45,557 bases of DNA, taken from contig NZ_JH393260.1 of the NCBI RefSeq assembly GCF_000236035.1, forward strand, positions 94,626 through 140,182. The letters are read 5' to 3'. Source of the DNA: Vreelandella boliviensis LC1. Lineage in GTDB: Bacteria; Pseudomonadota; Gammaproteobacteria; Pseudomonadales; Halomonadaceae. This document shows positions 36,151 to 45,072 of this stretch, piece after piece (the first letter of the stretch is position 1; the number at the start of each line of letters is the position of its first letter). The notes beneath the pieces are model-generated. The model ran no database searches, had not been told where the DNA came from, and worked only from the letters and a program-made list of their open reading frames with translations. The position numbers were made by a program, and so were the translations under genes.

Positions 36151-37179
36151 ATGACCCAATTGTCTACATTGTCTTTAAAGGAGCGGTCGTCAAAGGAGCG
36201 GTCTTCAAAAGAGCGGTCTTCAGAGACGCGTTCTTCATCTTCAGCGACGCAGGGGGAGGCTTTTAACGCCCCTGATGCCGCGCGCTTGACCCACCTCAAG
36301 CAGTTAGAAGCCGAGTCTATCCATATTATTCGTGAAGTCGCCGCCGAGTTCTCCAACCCGGTGATGATGTACTCCATTGGCAAAGACTCGTCGGTGATGC
36401 TGCACTTGGCGCGCAAAGCCTTCTACCCCGGCACACCGCCATTCCCGCTGATGCACGTGGACACCACGTGGAAGTTTCGCGAGATGATTGAGTTCCGTAA
36501 CCGCATGGCGGCAGACGCGGGTATGGAACTGATTGTGCATACCAACGAAGAGGGGCGGGCAGCCAATATCAACCCCTTCGATCACGGCAGCGCCAAATAC
36601 ACCGATATCATGAAAACCCAGGCGCTCAAGCAGGCGCTGGATAAGTATGGGTTCGATGCGGCCTTTGGTGGCGCGCGTCGTGATGAAGAGGCCTCGCGTG
36701 CCAAAGAGCGCGTTTACTCGTTCCGCGATAAGTATCACCGCTGGGATCCTAAAAATCAGCGCCCTGAACTGTGGAACGTATATAACGCCAAGGTCAATAA
36801 AGGCGAATCGATCCGCGTATTCCCGCTCTCTAACTGGACCGAGCTGGATATCTGGCAGTACATCTACTTAGAGTCTATTCCCATCGTGCCGCTCTACTAT
36901 TCGGCCAAGCGCCCAGTCGTAGAGCGTGACGGTATGCAAATTATGGTTGATGACGACCGCTTGCCGTTAGCGCCAGGCGAAGTGCCGGAAGAGAAGTCGG
37001 TGCGGTTTAGAACGCTTGGCTGCTACCCGTTGACCGGTGCGGTGGAATCCGAGGCCGCGACGCTTCCGGAAATTATTCAAGAGATGCTGCTGACCCGTAC
37101 CAGTGAGCGTAGTGGCCGCGCCATCGATCGCGACCAAGTGGGTTCGATGGAAAAGAAAAAGCGCGAGGGGTACTTCTAA
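36151..37179 (+). CDS. cysD: Sulfate adenylyltransferase subunit 2
   Basis: With CysN makes adenosine 5'-phosphosulfate from sulfate and ATP. The conserved core (about residues 43-342) has [20 protein letters not shown] with the PP-loop [27 protein letters not shown], and [16 protein letters not shown]. The protein is 342 residues, about 40 longer than E. coli CysD. The extra N-terminus is low complexity, KERSS three times and then ETRSS at residues 10-29, encoded by four 15-bp repeats (36178-36237). No internal ATG lies at the usual start, so the extension seems to be translated. The following cysN starts one base after the stop. Confidence 0.95.
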   Translation: MTQLSTLSLKERSSKERSSKERSSETRSSSSATQGEAFNAPDAARLTHLKQLEAESIHIIREVAAEFSNPVMMYSIGKDSSVMLHLARKAFYPGTPPFPLMHVDTTWKFREMIEFRNRMAADAGMELIVHTNEEGRAANINPFDHGSAKYTDIMKTQALKQALDKYGFDAAFGGARRDEEASRAKERVYSFRDKYHRWDPKNQRPELWNVYNAKVNKGESIRVFPLSNWTELDIWQYIYLESIPIVPLYYSAKRPVVERDGMQIMVDDDRLPLAPGEVPEEKSVRFRTLGCYPLTGAVESEAATLPEIIQEMLLTRTSERSGRAIDRDQVGSMEKKKREGYF

Positions 37180-37180
37180 A

Positions 37181-38623
37181 ATGTCTCACCAATCTAATTT
37201 AATCGCCGACAATATCGAAGAGTACCTGCACGAGCACGAGAACAAAGACCTGCTGCGTTTTATTACCTGCGGCAGCGTCGACGACGGCAAATCGACGCTG
37301 ATTGGCCGTCTGCTTCACGACTCGAAAATGATCTTTGAAGATCAACTGGCAGCGATCACCCAGGCTTCTAAAACCAGTGGTACGACCGGTGATACCGTTG
37401 ATTTGGCGCTGTTGGTGGATGGCCTGCAGTCAGAGCGTGAACAGGGTATTACCATTGATGTGGCGTACCGCTTTTTCTCCACCGATAAGCGCAAGTTTAT
37501 TATCGCCGATACGCCTGGGCATGAGCAGTACACCCGCAATATGGCCACGGGTGCTTCAACGGCCAGCTTAGCGATTATTCTGATCGATGCCCGCTATGGC
37601 GTGCAGACCCAGACTCGCCGGCATAGCTTTATTGCCGACCTGCTGGGTATTCAGCACCTGGTGATTGCGGTCAATAAGATGGATTTGGTGGATTTCTCCG
37701 AGCAGCGCTTTAACGAGATAGTCGATGAGTACCGCGCCTTTGCCTCTAACCTGCAAGCGCCGGACATTCGCTTTGTGCCGATGTCGGCCCTGAATGGCGA
37801 CAACGTGGTCAATCGCAGCGAACAAACGCCCTGGTACTTTAGCGGCGGCTACCAGGGGCAAACGCTGATTGAGTTATTAGAGAGCGTCGAGATTACCCGC
37901 GATCAGAACCTTAGCGATCTGCGCTTGCCAGTGCAGTACGTGAACCGCCCGAACCTTGATTTTCGCGGTTACTGCGGCACCTTGGCTGCGGGTGTATTAC
38001 GCCCTGGGCAAGCCATTAAGGCACTCCCCTCGGGTAAAACATCGCGGGTTGCACGGGTTGTCACCTTTGATGGCGACCTTGCGGCGGCTTATCCAGGCCA
38101 GGCCATCACAGTGACTCTGGAAGATGAGATCGATATCTCCCGTGGCGATTGGCTGGTGGCGGCGGATAGCGAACTGCCGCTCTCCAACACCTTTAAAGCC
38201 GATATTGTCTGGATGCAGGAAGAGGCGCTAACGCCGGGCAAGCTCTACGATTTCAAACTGGCAACCCGCGATCTTTCCGGCCAAGTCAGCGCAATTGATT
38301 ACCAAATCGACGTCAATACTCTGGAGAAGCATGCCACTCACTCGCTGGGTCTAAATGCGATTGCCCGCTGCGACGTAGAGCTGACCGCCGCTATTCCGGT
38401 GGATGATTACCGCACCAGTCCGGGCACCGGCAGCTTTATCATCATTGATCGGTTGACCAACGTGACCGTAGGCGCGGGTATGATTCGCGGCACGGCAAGC
38501 GCCCCAGGCACTGCTTCAAACACCACTGATTGGGCGGCGTTTGAGCGTGACCTGAATGCCCTGGTGCGTAAGCATTTCCCTCACTGGGAAGCGAAAGATA
38601 TCAGCGGCTTGTTTAATCGCTAA
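37181..38623 (+). CDS. cysN: Sulfate adenylyltransferase subunit 1 (GTPase)
   Basis: The regulatory GTPase of ATP sulfurylase; GTP hydrolysis drives APS formation by CysD. The start is the ATG at 37181 ([16 protein letters not shown]), one base after cysD; an earlier in-frame start lies inside cysD and is unlikely. GTPase motifs are GSVDDGKS (31-38), [12 protein letters not shown] and NKMDLVDF, followed by two beta-barrel domains typical of EF-Tu relatives. It has 480 residues and ends soon after [10 protein letters not shown], so it is not fused to an APS kinase (CysC); CysC must be elsewhere. A 34-bp repeat array follows. Confidence 0.96.
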   Translation: MSHQSNLIADNIEEYLHEHENKDLLRFITCGSVDDGKSTLIGRLLHDSKMIFEDQLAAITQASKTSGTTGDTVDLALLVDGLQSEREQGITIDVAYRFFSTDKRKFIIADTPGHEQYTRNMATGASTASLAIILIDARYGVQTQTRRHSFIADLLGIQHLVIAVNKMDLVDFSEQRFNEIVDEYRAFASNLQAPDIRFVPMSALNGDNVVNRSEQTPWYFSGGYQGQTLIELLESVEITRDQNLSDLRLPVQYVNRPNLDFRGYCGTLAAGVLRPGQAIKALPSGKTSRVARVVTFDGDLAAAYPGQAITVTLEDEIDISRGDWLVAADSELPLSNTFKADIVWMQEEALTPGKLYDFKLATRDLSGQVSAIDYQIDVNTLEKHATHSLGLNAIARCDVELTAAIPVDDYRTSPGTGSFIIIDRLTNVTVGAGMIRGTASAPGTASNTTDWAAFERDLNALVRKHFPHWEAKDISGLFNR

Positions 38624-38680
38624 CCGGCATAAACTTTGGTTGCGTGCCACCTCATTTCGGTGCGACGAGCTTTCCTTATG

Positions 38681-39257
38681 TCATTGCGAGAAGTGAAGCG
38701 ACGCGGCAATCCCGCTTTTGTCATTGCGAGCGCAGCGCGGCAATCCCGCTTTTGTCATTGCGAGCGCAGCGCGGCAATCCCGCTTTTGTCATTGCGAGCG
38801 CAGCGCGGCAATCCCGCTTTTGTCATTGCGAGCGCAGCGCGGCAATCCCGCTTTTGTCATTGCGAGCGCAGCGCGGCAATCCCGCTTTTGTCATTGCGAG
38901 CGCAGCGCGGCAATCCCGCTTTTGTCATTGCGAGCGCAGCGCGGCAATCCCGCTTTTGTCATTGCGAGCGCAGCGCGGCAATCCCGCTTTTGTCATTGCG
39001 AGCGCAGCGCGGCAATCCCGCTTTTGTCATTGCGAGCGCAGCGCGGCAATCCCGCTTTTGTCATTGCGAGCGCAGCGCGGCAATCCCGCTTTTGTCATTG
39101 CGAGCGCAGCGCGGCAATCCCGCTTTTGTCATTGCGAGCGCAGCGCGGCAATCCCGCTTTTGTCATTGCGAGCGCAGCGCGGCAATCCCGCTTTTGTCAT
39201 TGCGAGCGCAGCGCGGCAATCTCGCTTTTGTCATTGCGAGCGCAGCGCGGCAATCTC
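38681..39257. repeat. Tandem array of a 34-bp repeat, about 17 units
   Basis: A degenerate 40-bp first unit at 38681 is followed by sixteen units at an exact 34-bp period from 38721. The unit begins TCATTGCGAGCGCAGCGCGG and continues CAATCCCGCTTTTG. Fourteen units are identical; the last two carry CTC for CCC, and the final one is cut short. ATTGC and GCAAT within each unit can form a small hairpin. Because 34 is not a multiple of three and the unit lacks stops, all three plus frames are open through the array; these frames are not genes. It lies between the convergent cysN and tupA. Confidence 0.95.
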
Positions 39258-39280
39258 AGGGTTAGTGCCATCGCCGGTAT

Positions 39281-39313
39281 GAGATTGCTTCGTCGCAAGC
39301 TCCTCGCAATGAC
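39281..39313 (-). repeat. Single inverted copy closing the 34-bp array
   Basis: Read on the minus strand, this 33-bp segment begins GTCATTGCGAGGAGCTTGCG and ends ACGAAGCAATCTC, the same motif as the array but with a longer middle. It lies about 24 bp beyond the last direct unit and 14 bp from the tupA stop. With the array it can form a large hairpin, perhaps acting as a bidirectional terminator for cysN and tupA. Confidence 0.8.
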
Positions 39314-39327
39314 GGAGGTGATTAGAT

Positions 39328-40137
39328 TTACTCAGCGTTAGGGAAAAACAGCTGCTGACCATCTACCTCAAAATCCGCAATCGCTTTCTGGCCCTGTTCG
39401 GAAACCAGCCACTCGTGCCACTGGGCGGCGAGATCATGCTTTAAGTGCGGGTGACGCTCTGCCGAGAGCAGTAGGCTACCATACTGATTAAACAGTGCCT
39501 TATCGCCTTCAAACAGCAGGGTTAAGTCTTGTGGGTTGTCAAAGGCGACCCAGGTGGCGCGGTCGGTAAACGTATAGGCGTCCATACCTGCCGCGGTGTT
39601 TAGCGTGGGCCCCATACCGCTACCCAGCTCGCGGTACCACTCACCCTGTGGCGTGACCCCAGCATCTTCCCATAAACGTAGCTCGGCGCGATTGGTGCCG
39701 CTGTCATCGCCGCGTGAAGCGAAGGGGGACTCGCTTTCGGCGATGCGCTGCATGGCGTCAATGACGTTTTCGCTATCGCTGATGCCCGCAGGGTCATCGC
39801 TCGGGCCTACAATTACGAAATCGTTGTACATCACATTAAGACGTTCGGTGGCGTAGCCATCGGCCACAAGCTGCTCTTCACCAGCGGTATCGTGTACCAG
39901 CAGGCTATCGGCATCGCCACGGCGGCCAATTTCAAACGCTTGGCCGGTGCCCACAGCCACCACGCGTACATCAATGCCGGTCTCTTCCGTGAAGGCGGGA
40001 ATAATAGCGTCAAACAGGCCTGAGTTTTCTGTAGACGTGGTCGAGGCCAGGGTAATGTAGTCATCTGCTGCCAGCAGCGTGCCGCTCCAGGTTAGCCCCA
40101 GGGCGCCTGCGGTAATCAACGCGGTGGTCTTATTCAT
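39328..40137 (-). CDS. tupA: Tungstate ABC transporter substrate-binding protein
   Basis: A 269-residue periplasmic binding protein. The signal peptide ALITAGALGLTWSGTLLA is followed by the TupA fold ITLASTTSTENSGLFDAIIP, with the TTS oxyanion motif. VVAVGTGQAFEIGRRGDAD and VMYNDFVIVGPSDDPAGI are characteristic of TupA and distinguish it from ModA. SRGDDSGTNRAELRLWEDAG carries further ligand residues. The ATG at 40137 follows AAGGAG; an open frame to 40197 overlaps the ATPase gene and lacks one. It forms an operon with the ATPase and permease. The ligand is most likely tungstate, with molybdate possible. Confidence 0.92.
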   Translation of the reverse strand: MNKTTALITAGALGLTWSGTLLAADDYITLASTTSTENSGLFDAIIPAFTEETGIDVRVVAVGTGQAFEIGRRGDADSLLVHDTAGEEQLVADGYATERLNVMYNDFVIVGPSDDPAGISDSENVIDAMQRIAESESPFASRGDDSGTNRAELRLWEDAGVTPQGEWYRELGSGMGPTLNTAAGMDAYTFTDRATWVAFDNPQDLTLLFEGDKALFNQYGSLLLSAERHPHLKHDLAAQWHEWLVSEQGQKAIADFEVDGQQLFFPNAE

Positions 40138-40190
40138 TGTATTGCTCCTTGAGGATGATGCTTCAATTCCAGTGCTTATTAATCCCTGGG

Positions 40191-40922
40191 CTACCAAACC
40201 AGTTCACCCCGGATAAACGCCGCTGCCTCACGTGAGGAGGGGGCGGTAAAAAAGTCATTGGCAGGGGAGTGTTCAAGTAATTCGCCGTTATGCATAAACA
40301 GCACGTCGTTGGCTAAACGGCGTGCTTGGTGCAAATCATGAGTCGTCATAACGATTCGCGTGCCGCTGCGGTGAAACTCAAGCACCGCATCTTCAACGGC
40401 CTTGATGGCAGCGGGATCAAGAGCCGAAGTGGGCTCATCTAAAAACAGCACTTGGGGGTTGAGCAGCCATGCTCGCGCCAGCGCTAAGCGCTGCTGCTCA
40501 CCGCCGGAAAGCACTCGCGCAGGCCGTTTGGCGAGGTGCGCTAAGCCAAACTTTTCAAGAGCACTCATCGCCTGGGCTTTTCGGGGTATTGCTTTCAACT
40601 CTGGTCGTGACGCTTTTTTGATCGCTAGCACATAGGTCAGGTTATCCAGCGCTGAGCGACGCAGCAGCACGGGGCGCTGGAAAACCATGGCTTGCGCAGG
40701 CTGGGCACCTTGCCAGCGAACTGAGCCGGTAGTAGGCGTTAACAGGCCATGGGCCAAGCGCATTAACAGGCTTTTGCCTGCGCCGTTAGGGCCCATAATT
40801 AGCGTTCGCTGGCAGCCTGCTAGGCGCAGCGAAGTCGGCTTGAGCAGCGTATGGCCACGATGGATAAAGTCCACCCTATCGAGCTCAAGAGTGGCGACGG
40901 GGGGCGTATGATGTGCGTTCAT
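40191..40922 (-). CDS. tupC: Tungstate ABC transporter ATP-binding protein
   Basis: A 243-residue ABC ATPase. Walker A GPNGAGKS at 44-51, Q-loop MVFQRPVLLRRSAL, signature LSGGEQQR, Walker B VLFLDEPTSALD and the switch MTTHDLHQA are all intact. The C-terminus is short and has no molybdate-binding (TOBE/MOP) extension, which fits TupC rather than ModC. It overlaps the permease gene by four bases and stands 53 bp before tupA. Confidence 0.93.
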   Translation of the reverse strand: MNAHHTPPVATLELDRVDFIHRGHTLLKPTSLRLAGCQRTLIMGPNGAGKSLLMRLAHGLLTPTTGSVRWQGAQPAQAMVFQRPVLLRRSALDNLTYVLAIKKASRPELKAIPRKAQAMSALEKFGLAHLAKRPARVLSGGEQQRLALARAWLLNPQVLFLDEPTSALDPAAIKAVEDAVLEFHRSGTRIVMTTHDLHQARRLANDVLFMHNGELLEHSPANDFFTAPSSREAAAFIRGELVW

Positions 40923-41623
40923 CCTAATCGCCTTTTCGCTGTTTCGCCGATCATATGGGCGATAGCGTTAATCATGGTGACGAGGGTGAGCAGGATGATC
41001 CCTAAACCTAGCGCCATGGAGAGGTTGCCCTTGCTGGTTTCCAGCACAATGCTGGTGGTCATCACGCGGGTGACACCATCGATATTGCCACCCACAATCA
41101 TTACCGCACCCACCTCGGCGCTGGCGCGGCCAAAGCCCGCCAAGATCACTGTTAATAGCCCGAAGCGCGCATCCCACAGCAATGTGGGGATCATACGTAG
41201 GCGCGTTAGCCCTAGTGAGTTCAACTGCTCGGCATACTCACCGTGAAGCGCTTCAACCTGCTGGCGGGTAAGGGCGGCGATGATCGGTAGTACCAAAATC
41301 ACTTGAGCGATCATCATGGCCGTTGGGGTGAACAGCAGTCCCCATTCACCTAAGGGGCCTGCGCGTGAAAGCAGTAGGTAAACGCAAAGCCCTGCGACCA
41401 CTGGCGGCAAGCCCATGAGCGCATTGAGGGCGACAATGACGACGTTGCGCCCAGGAAAGCGCCATAGCGCCAGAGCGGCCCCTAAGGGTAGGGCTATCAG
41501 GCTGGCAATCATCACCGCCATAAGCGACACCTTTAACGAAAGCATCACGATGTCGATTAATGCGCTATCCATACTCAGGATTAGGGCTAGGGCGGTACTA
41601 AAGGCGTTGTCACTGGTCAGCAT
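40919..41623 (-). CDS. tupB: Tungstate ABC transporter permease
   Basis: A 234-residue inner-membrane permease with about five to six hydrophobic segments. The cytoplasmic coupling loop is EYAEQLNSLGLTRLRMIPTL, and the motif AGFGRASAEVGAVMIVGGNI is typical of TupB/WtpB permeases. N-terminal MLTSDNAFSTALALILSMDS has no strong ribosome site; an internal ATG at residue 18 is possible, but the length from 41623 fits the family better. It is the first gene of tupBCA, overlapping tupC by ATGA, and is divergent from the HTH/binding-like regulator. Confidence 0.92.
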   Translation of the reverse strand: MLTSDNAFSTALALILSMDSALIDIVMLSLKVSLMAVMIASLIALPLGAALALWRFPGRNVVIVALNALMGLPPVVAGLCVYLLLSRAGPLGEWGLLFTPTAMMIAQVILVLPIIAALTRQQVEALHGEYAEQLNSLGLTRLRMIPTLLWDARFGLLTVILAGFGRASAEVGAVMIVGGNIDGVTRVMTTSIVLETSKGNLSMALGLGIILLTLVTMINAIAHMIGETAKRRLG

Positions 41624-41640
41624 TGAGCGTTGGTATCATT

Positions 41641-41696
41641 TTGTGTGAGAACTGTTGTGTGAGAACTGTTATGGGAAAACCGTTGTACGAGAATTG
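41641..41696. repeat. Four 14-bp tandem repeats in the tup divergent promoter
   Basis: TTGTGTGAGAACTG is present twice exactly (41641-41654, 41655-41668). Two diverged copies follow in phase: TTATGGGAAAACCG (10 of 14 matches) and TTGTACGAGAATTG (11 of 14). They begin 18 bp upstream of the tupB start codon. They may be binding sites of the divergent regulator, or a recent slippage duplication. A separate 9-bp direct repeat, ATGCAGTTA, lies nearer the regulator (about 41743-41762). Confidence 0.8.
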
Positions 41697-41808
41697 GCAT
41701 GATGTATCGAAAAGTGACTTAATGCACTCTGTGCTGGAATAGATGCAGTTATATGCAGTTAAACTACGAAAATTGCCGTTTGTATTTATGCAGTGAGGTT
41801 TCCTTTCG

Positions 41809-42696
41809 ATGTCTGAACGACATACTTACCTGACCACGGCAGAGGTCGCCGACTACTTGCGCCTAAAAGAGCGCAAGGTGTATGACTTGGTGCGCCAAGG
41901 CCAGCTCCCGTGTAGTCGGGTCACGGGAAAGCTGCTGTTTCCCCGTCAGCAAATTGACCTATGGGTGTTGAGCCACTTGGAAGGTGATTGGGCGCAGCGT
42001 TTATCAGTGCCGCTAGTGGTCGCGGGTAGTCAGGATCCGCTGCTGGAGTGGGCCATTCGGGAAAGCGGCTCTGATTTGGCGATGCTCTGCCAAGGCAGTG
42101 GCGACGGTGTACGGCGGTTGCTCGACGGCAAGGCGATGCTGGCGGGGATTCATCTGCTGGATGCAGCCACTCAGCGCTACAACGAACCCGGCGCGCTCGG
42201 TTTAAGCGGCATGCGTGATCTGTTGATAGTGCACTGGGCAAAGCGCCGTCAGGGGCTGCTATTGTCGGCCGACAACCCGCTAAGGATCGCTGGGCTGAGT
42301 GATTTAAAGCGAGCCGGTGTCCGCGTAGCGCATCGCCAACCTGATGCTGGAGCAGCAAGGCTGCTGAGCTGTTTGCTACAGCAAGCGGGAATAGAGATTT
42401 CGGCGCTTAACTGGGCGCCACACGCCTCCTTAAGTGAAGATGATTTGGCACTCAGCATTGATCAGGGCGAGGCGGATGTAGGCTTGGGCGTGGAAGCCGC
42501 CGCCCATCGACAGCAATTGGGCTTCATTCCACTCTGCGAGGAGCCGTTTGATTTAATTATGCAGCGGCGCAGCTATTTCGAGCCTTCAATGCAGCGGCTG
42601 TTGACGTTTGCTCATCAAACGCGTTTTGCCGAGCGGGCAACACAGTTGGGTGGTTATAATCTCACCGAGACAGGAAAAATTGTGTATAACGCCTAG
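41809..42696 (+). CDS. HTH regulator with periplasmic-binding-like sensor domain
   Basis: A 295-residue cytosolic regulator. Residues 6-60 form an excisionase/MerR-like helix-turn-helix (YLTTAEVADYLRLKERKVYD, then VRQGQLPCSRVTGKLLFPR). From about residue 68 a PBP-like domain resembles the one fused to ModE-type regulators: PLVVAGSQDPLLEWAIRESG, MLAGIHLLDAATQRYNEP, and the late IDQGEADVGLGVEAAAHR and FDLIMQRRSYFEP. Its divergent position next to tupBCA suggests it senses tungstate or molybdate (or the cofactor) and controls the transporter. Ribosome site is weak (GTGAGG). It is not a MOP-domain ModE. Confidence 0.85.
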   Translation: MSERHTYLTTAEVADYLRLKERKVYDLVRQGQLPCSRVTGKLLFPRQQIDLWVLSHLEGDWAQRLSVPLVVAGSQDPLLEWAIRESGSDLAMLCQGSGDGVRRLLDGKAMLAGIHLLDAATQRYNEPGALGLSGMRDLLIVHWAKRRQGLLLSADNPLRIAGLSDLKRAGVRVAHRQPDAGAARLLSCLLQQAGIEISALNWAPHASLSEDDLALSIDQGEADVGLGVEAAAHRQQLGFIPLCEEPFDLIMQRRSYFEPSMQRLLTFAHQTRFAERATQLGGYNLTETGKIVYNA

Positions 42697-42829
42697 AGCC
42701 CTTTCGAGAGCCTCTATTTATTAGTCCTGATTATTAGTCCTGAGTCATAAGTAGGAGGGCTTGACCCTGATTCATTATGCGCCACACTATTGGTGCGTTA
42801 TACACGCCTATCATCACGAAATGGAGAGC

Positions 42830-42928
42830 ATGATGAAACAAACATTGGACAGCCAACCAGTGGTGCTAGCCCACAGTATTTATATAAGTGTGTTACATGA
42901 AGGGTGCTACTCCGGTCAGCACACTTGA
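42830..42928 (+). CDS. 32-residue upstream ORF coupled to the APP1-like gene
   Basis: ATG at 42830 follows GGAG (42823-42826), and the frame runs 32 codons to TGA 42926-42928. The last base of that stop is the first of the next gene's ATG (TGATG). It encodes MMKQTLDSQPVVLAHSIYIS and then a C-terminus VLHEGCYSGQHT. No signal peptide or known family was seen. The layout, good ribosome site plus stop/start overlap, fits a leader ORF whose translation controls the downstream gene, which has no ribosome site of its own. A chance ORF remains possible. Confidence 0.5.
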   Translation: MMKQTLDSQPVVLAHSIYISVLHEGCYSGQHT

Positions 42929-44046
42929 TGAGTGCATTGCGTCAGTGGACAAGCTTTGTCAAAAGGCTTGTCCACGTTATTGCCAAACCCATCAAGGGTG
43001 ATAGTGGCCGCGGTGGCATGGTGGTTCACCCCTATCGTGGTTACGGTTCCCAGCATGAAGTATTTGTCATGGGCCGAGTGTTTCGCCAAGCCGCTTTAAG
43101 TCGAGCAATTCCTCGCCATGGCATGCTGCGCGATACCGCAGACGTTGCCCGACGGATTTTGCGCCGTGGGCTGGCCGAGGCGCAGGTAGAAATTCACATT
43201 GGTGAAAATAAGCTCTGCGTCGGTACGGATCGCGATGGCTACTTCGATGTGCATTTGCCGATTAGTCACGCCCTCCCCATCGACGTCTCCTGGCACCGCG
43301 CCGATATTATGGTGCACTGCTCGGGTCAGACGCCGGTGCGTACTCATGTTGAAGTCTATGTGCCACCGCCGGAGGCGGATTTGCTGGTGATCAGCGATAT
43401 CGATGACACCGTGATGTTTACCGGAGTGGCGGAAAAGCTCAAAATGCTTTATCGCCTATTTGTCAAAAAACCCCACCGCCGTACCGCTTTTCCCGGCGTC
43501 GCATCGCTTTATCAAGCGTTGCACCGTGGCGTTAGTGAACGCGCTGAACGGCCCATTTTGTATGTCTCGCGAGGGCCGTGGGCGATATACGAAATGCTCG
43601 AAACCTTTTTTCAGATCAACCGTATTCCTGTCGGGCCGATTATTTTTTTACGCGAGTGGGGCATCTCTTTGCGCCGCCCATGGCCGCGCCGTGCAGAAGA
43701 GCATAAGCGCGATCTGATCGACCGAATGTTAACCCTCTACAACGACCTGCCGTGTATTTTGATTGGCGACAGCGGCCAGCACGATCCAGAGGTGTATATC
43801 GAGATCGTGAAAGCTTATCCAGATCGGATTAAAGCGATTTACATTCGTCGAGTGGATAAAAATCCCAAGCGCGAGCAGGCAATCCAACGCTTGCGTGACG
43901 AGTTGATCGGCACCCAGTGTGAACTGGTCCTCGCCGCCGATAGCATTCTGATTGCCGAACATGCCCACGCCCAGGGCGATATATCTGCCCACGGCTTAGC
44001 GGCAGTACAGCGTGACGTAGAGGAGCATCGCAACAATCCTACTTAA
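42928..44046 (+). CDS. APP1-type phosphatase domain protein (DUF2183)
   Basis: A 372-residue protein. An N-terminal beta-rich part (about 20-150) includes HPYRGYGSQHEVFVMGRVF. The APP1 catalytic domain, a HAD-fold family known for phosphatidate phosphatase in yeast actin patches, follows: nucleophile motif DIDDTV at 157-162, then RPILYVSRGPWAIYEMLETF, FLREWGISLRRPWPRRAEEHK and LIGDSGQHDPEVY. The bacterial role is not known; phospholipid dephosphorylation is inferred from family. The ATG at 42928 shares a base with the stop of the 32-codon ORF. An alternative GTG at 42904 has no ribosome site. Confidence 0.85.
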   Translation: MSALRQWTSFVKRLVHVIAKPIKGDSGRGGMVVHPYRGYGSQHEVFVMGRVFRQAALSRAIPRHGMLRDTADVARRILRRGLAEAQVEIHIGENKLCVGTDRDGYFDVHLPISHALPIDVSWHRADIMVHCSGQTPVRTHVEVYVPPPEADLLVISDIDDTVMFTGVAEKLKMLYRLFVKKPHRRTAFPGVASLYQALHRGVSERAERPILYVSRGPWAIYEMLETFFQINRIPVGPIIFLREWGISLRRPWPRRAEEHKRDLIDRMLTLYNDLPCILIGDSGQHDPEVYIEIVKAYPDRIKAIYIRRVDKNPKREQAIQRLRDELIGTQCELVLAADSILIAEHAHAQGDISAHGLAAVQRDVEEHRNNPT

Positions 44047-44189
44047 CCATACTCCTGCATAACGCTGTTACCAAGTCAGCCCCCATGGTAAAAAGCTGCT
44101 CTGCGATGAAGAGTATTGACCAGTGATTGTTTGCAGGCGATGGTTTGTGTAAATGGTTTAACGTCGGTTTTATGTAGATAGGGGCTGCC

Positions 44190-44864
44190 ATGGTTGTTGT
44201 GCTAATCATTATTGCGTTGGCCATTTTTGTGCTCCCCAATGTTTGGGCTAAATGGGTACTCAAGCGCTATACCCGTGGCCGTGACGATTATCCCGGCACA
44301 GGGGCAGAGCTTGCCGATCACTTGTTGCGCCGACTGGGCATTGAGGGCGCGAGCGTTGAGCGCACCGAGTTCGGTGACCATTACGACCCTGAAACACGCT
44401 GCGTGCGCCTTTCCCCGGACAATTACGATGGCCGTTCACTAACCGCCGTCACGGTGGCGGCCCATGAGGTAGGGCACGCTATTCAGCATCATCAGGGATA
44501 TGCGCCGCTACTGGCACGTAGCCAGTTAGTGGGCGTCGCCCAAAAAGCCGAAAAACTCGGCGCCCTGCTGATGATGGCTGCGCCTTTTCTCTTTCTATTG
44601 ACGCGCTTGCCCGGAGGCCTAGCGATAGTGATTGCCATGGCAGTGATCAGCTTTGGCACCGCGGCGTTGGTACATTTGGTGACTTTGCCGGTAGAGTTTG
44701 ATGCCAGCTTCAATCGAGCACTGCCGCTGCTGAAAGAGTACGTGCCACCTTATGATATGCCCGGTGCCCGGCACGTACTCACCGCCTGTGCTTTTACCTA
44801 CGTGGCCGCCTCGCTTGCCAGCGTGATGAACCTAGGCCGCTGGCTGGTGATTTTGCGGCGCTAA
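44190..44864 (+). CDS. Zinc metallopeptidase, YugP family
   Basis: A 224-residue membrane metallopeptidase. An N-terminal membrane segment (1-18, VVVLIIIALAIFVLP) precedes the zinc site AAHEVGHAIQHHQGYAPL, with HEVGH at residues 92-96. Two hydrophobic hairpins follow (about 125-165 and near the C-terminus). The stretch VTLPVEFDASFNRALPLL is a family signature and probably supplies the third ligand (Glu). The Bacillus YugP family has no well-defined substrate; membrane protein quality control is a plausible guess. It has its own upstream region of about 140 bp. Confidence 0.88.
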   Translation: MVVVLIIIALAIFVLPNVWAKWVLKRYTRGRDDYPGTGAELADHLLRRLGIEGASVERTEFGDHYDPETRCVRLSPDNYDGRSLTAVTVAAHEVGHAIQHHQGYAPLLARSQLVGVAQKAEKLGALLMMAAPFLFLLTRLPGGLAIVIAMAVISFGTAALVHLVTLPVEFDASFNRALPLLKEYVPPYDMPGARHVLTACAFTYVAASLASVMNLGRWLVILRR

Positions 44865-45072
44865 GTTTGAAAGCAGGGAACGCCTACCCCGTCTTGCCCA
44901 GCCATACTCAATCAGACTATTGGATTCGTACCTGCTTAACCGCCAGTTTGTAAGATATTTCTTAAAATGTTGTAAGACATTGACGCTTCGTGCACCGAAA
45001 GGGTTGTGCCAGTAACAGTTATCGCTACCCTGATCGTTTTTATTAGTGTTTGACGATCCAAGGGGCAGTTTG

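Noticed and set aside
36066..36416. 116-codon minus-strand ORF with [10 protein letters not shown] repeats.
   Set aside because: It is the antisense image of the KERSS repeat in cysD plus its promoter region.
38681..39257. Possible CRISPR array.
   Set aside because: Units are directly adjacent with no variable spacers, and no cas gene is in the window. It is a simple tandem repeat.
38636..39341. Three long overlapping plus-strand frames of about 207-212 codons with a repeating CHCERSAAIPLL-type sequence.
   Set aside because: They are the same 34-bp repeat read in three frames. The unit has no stop and 34 is not a multiple of three, so every frame stays open. None has protein-family features.
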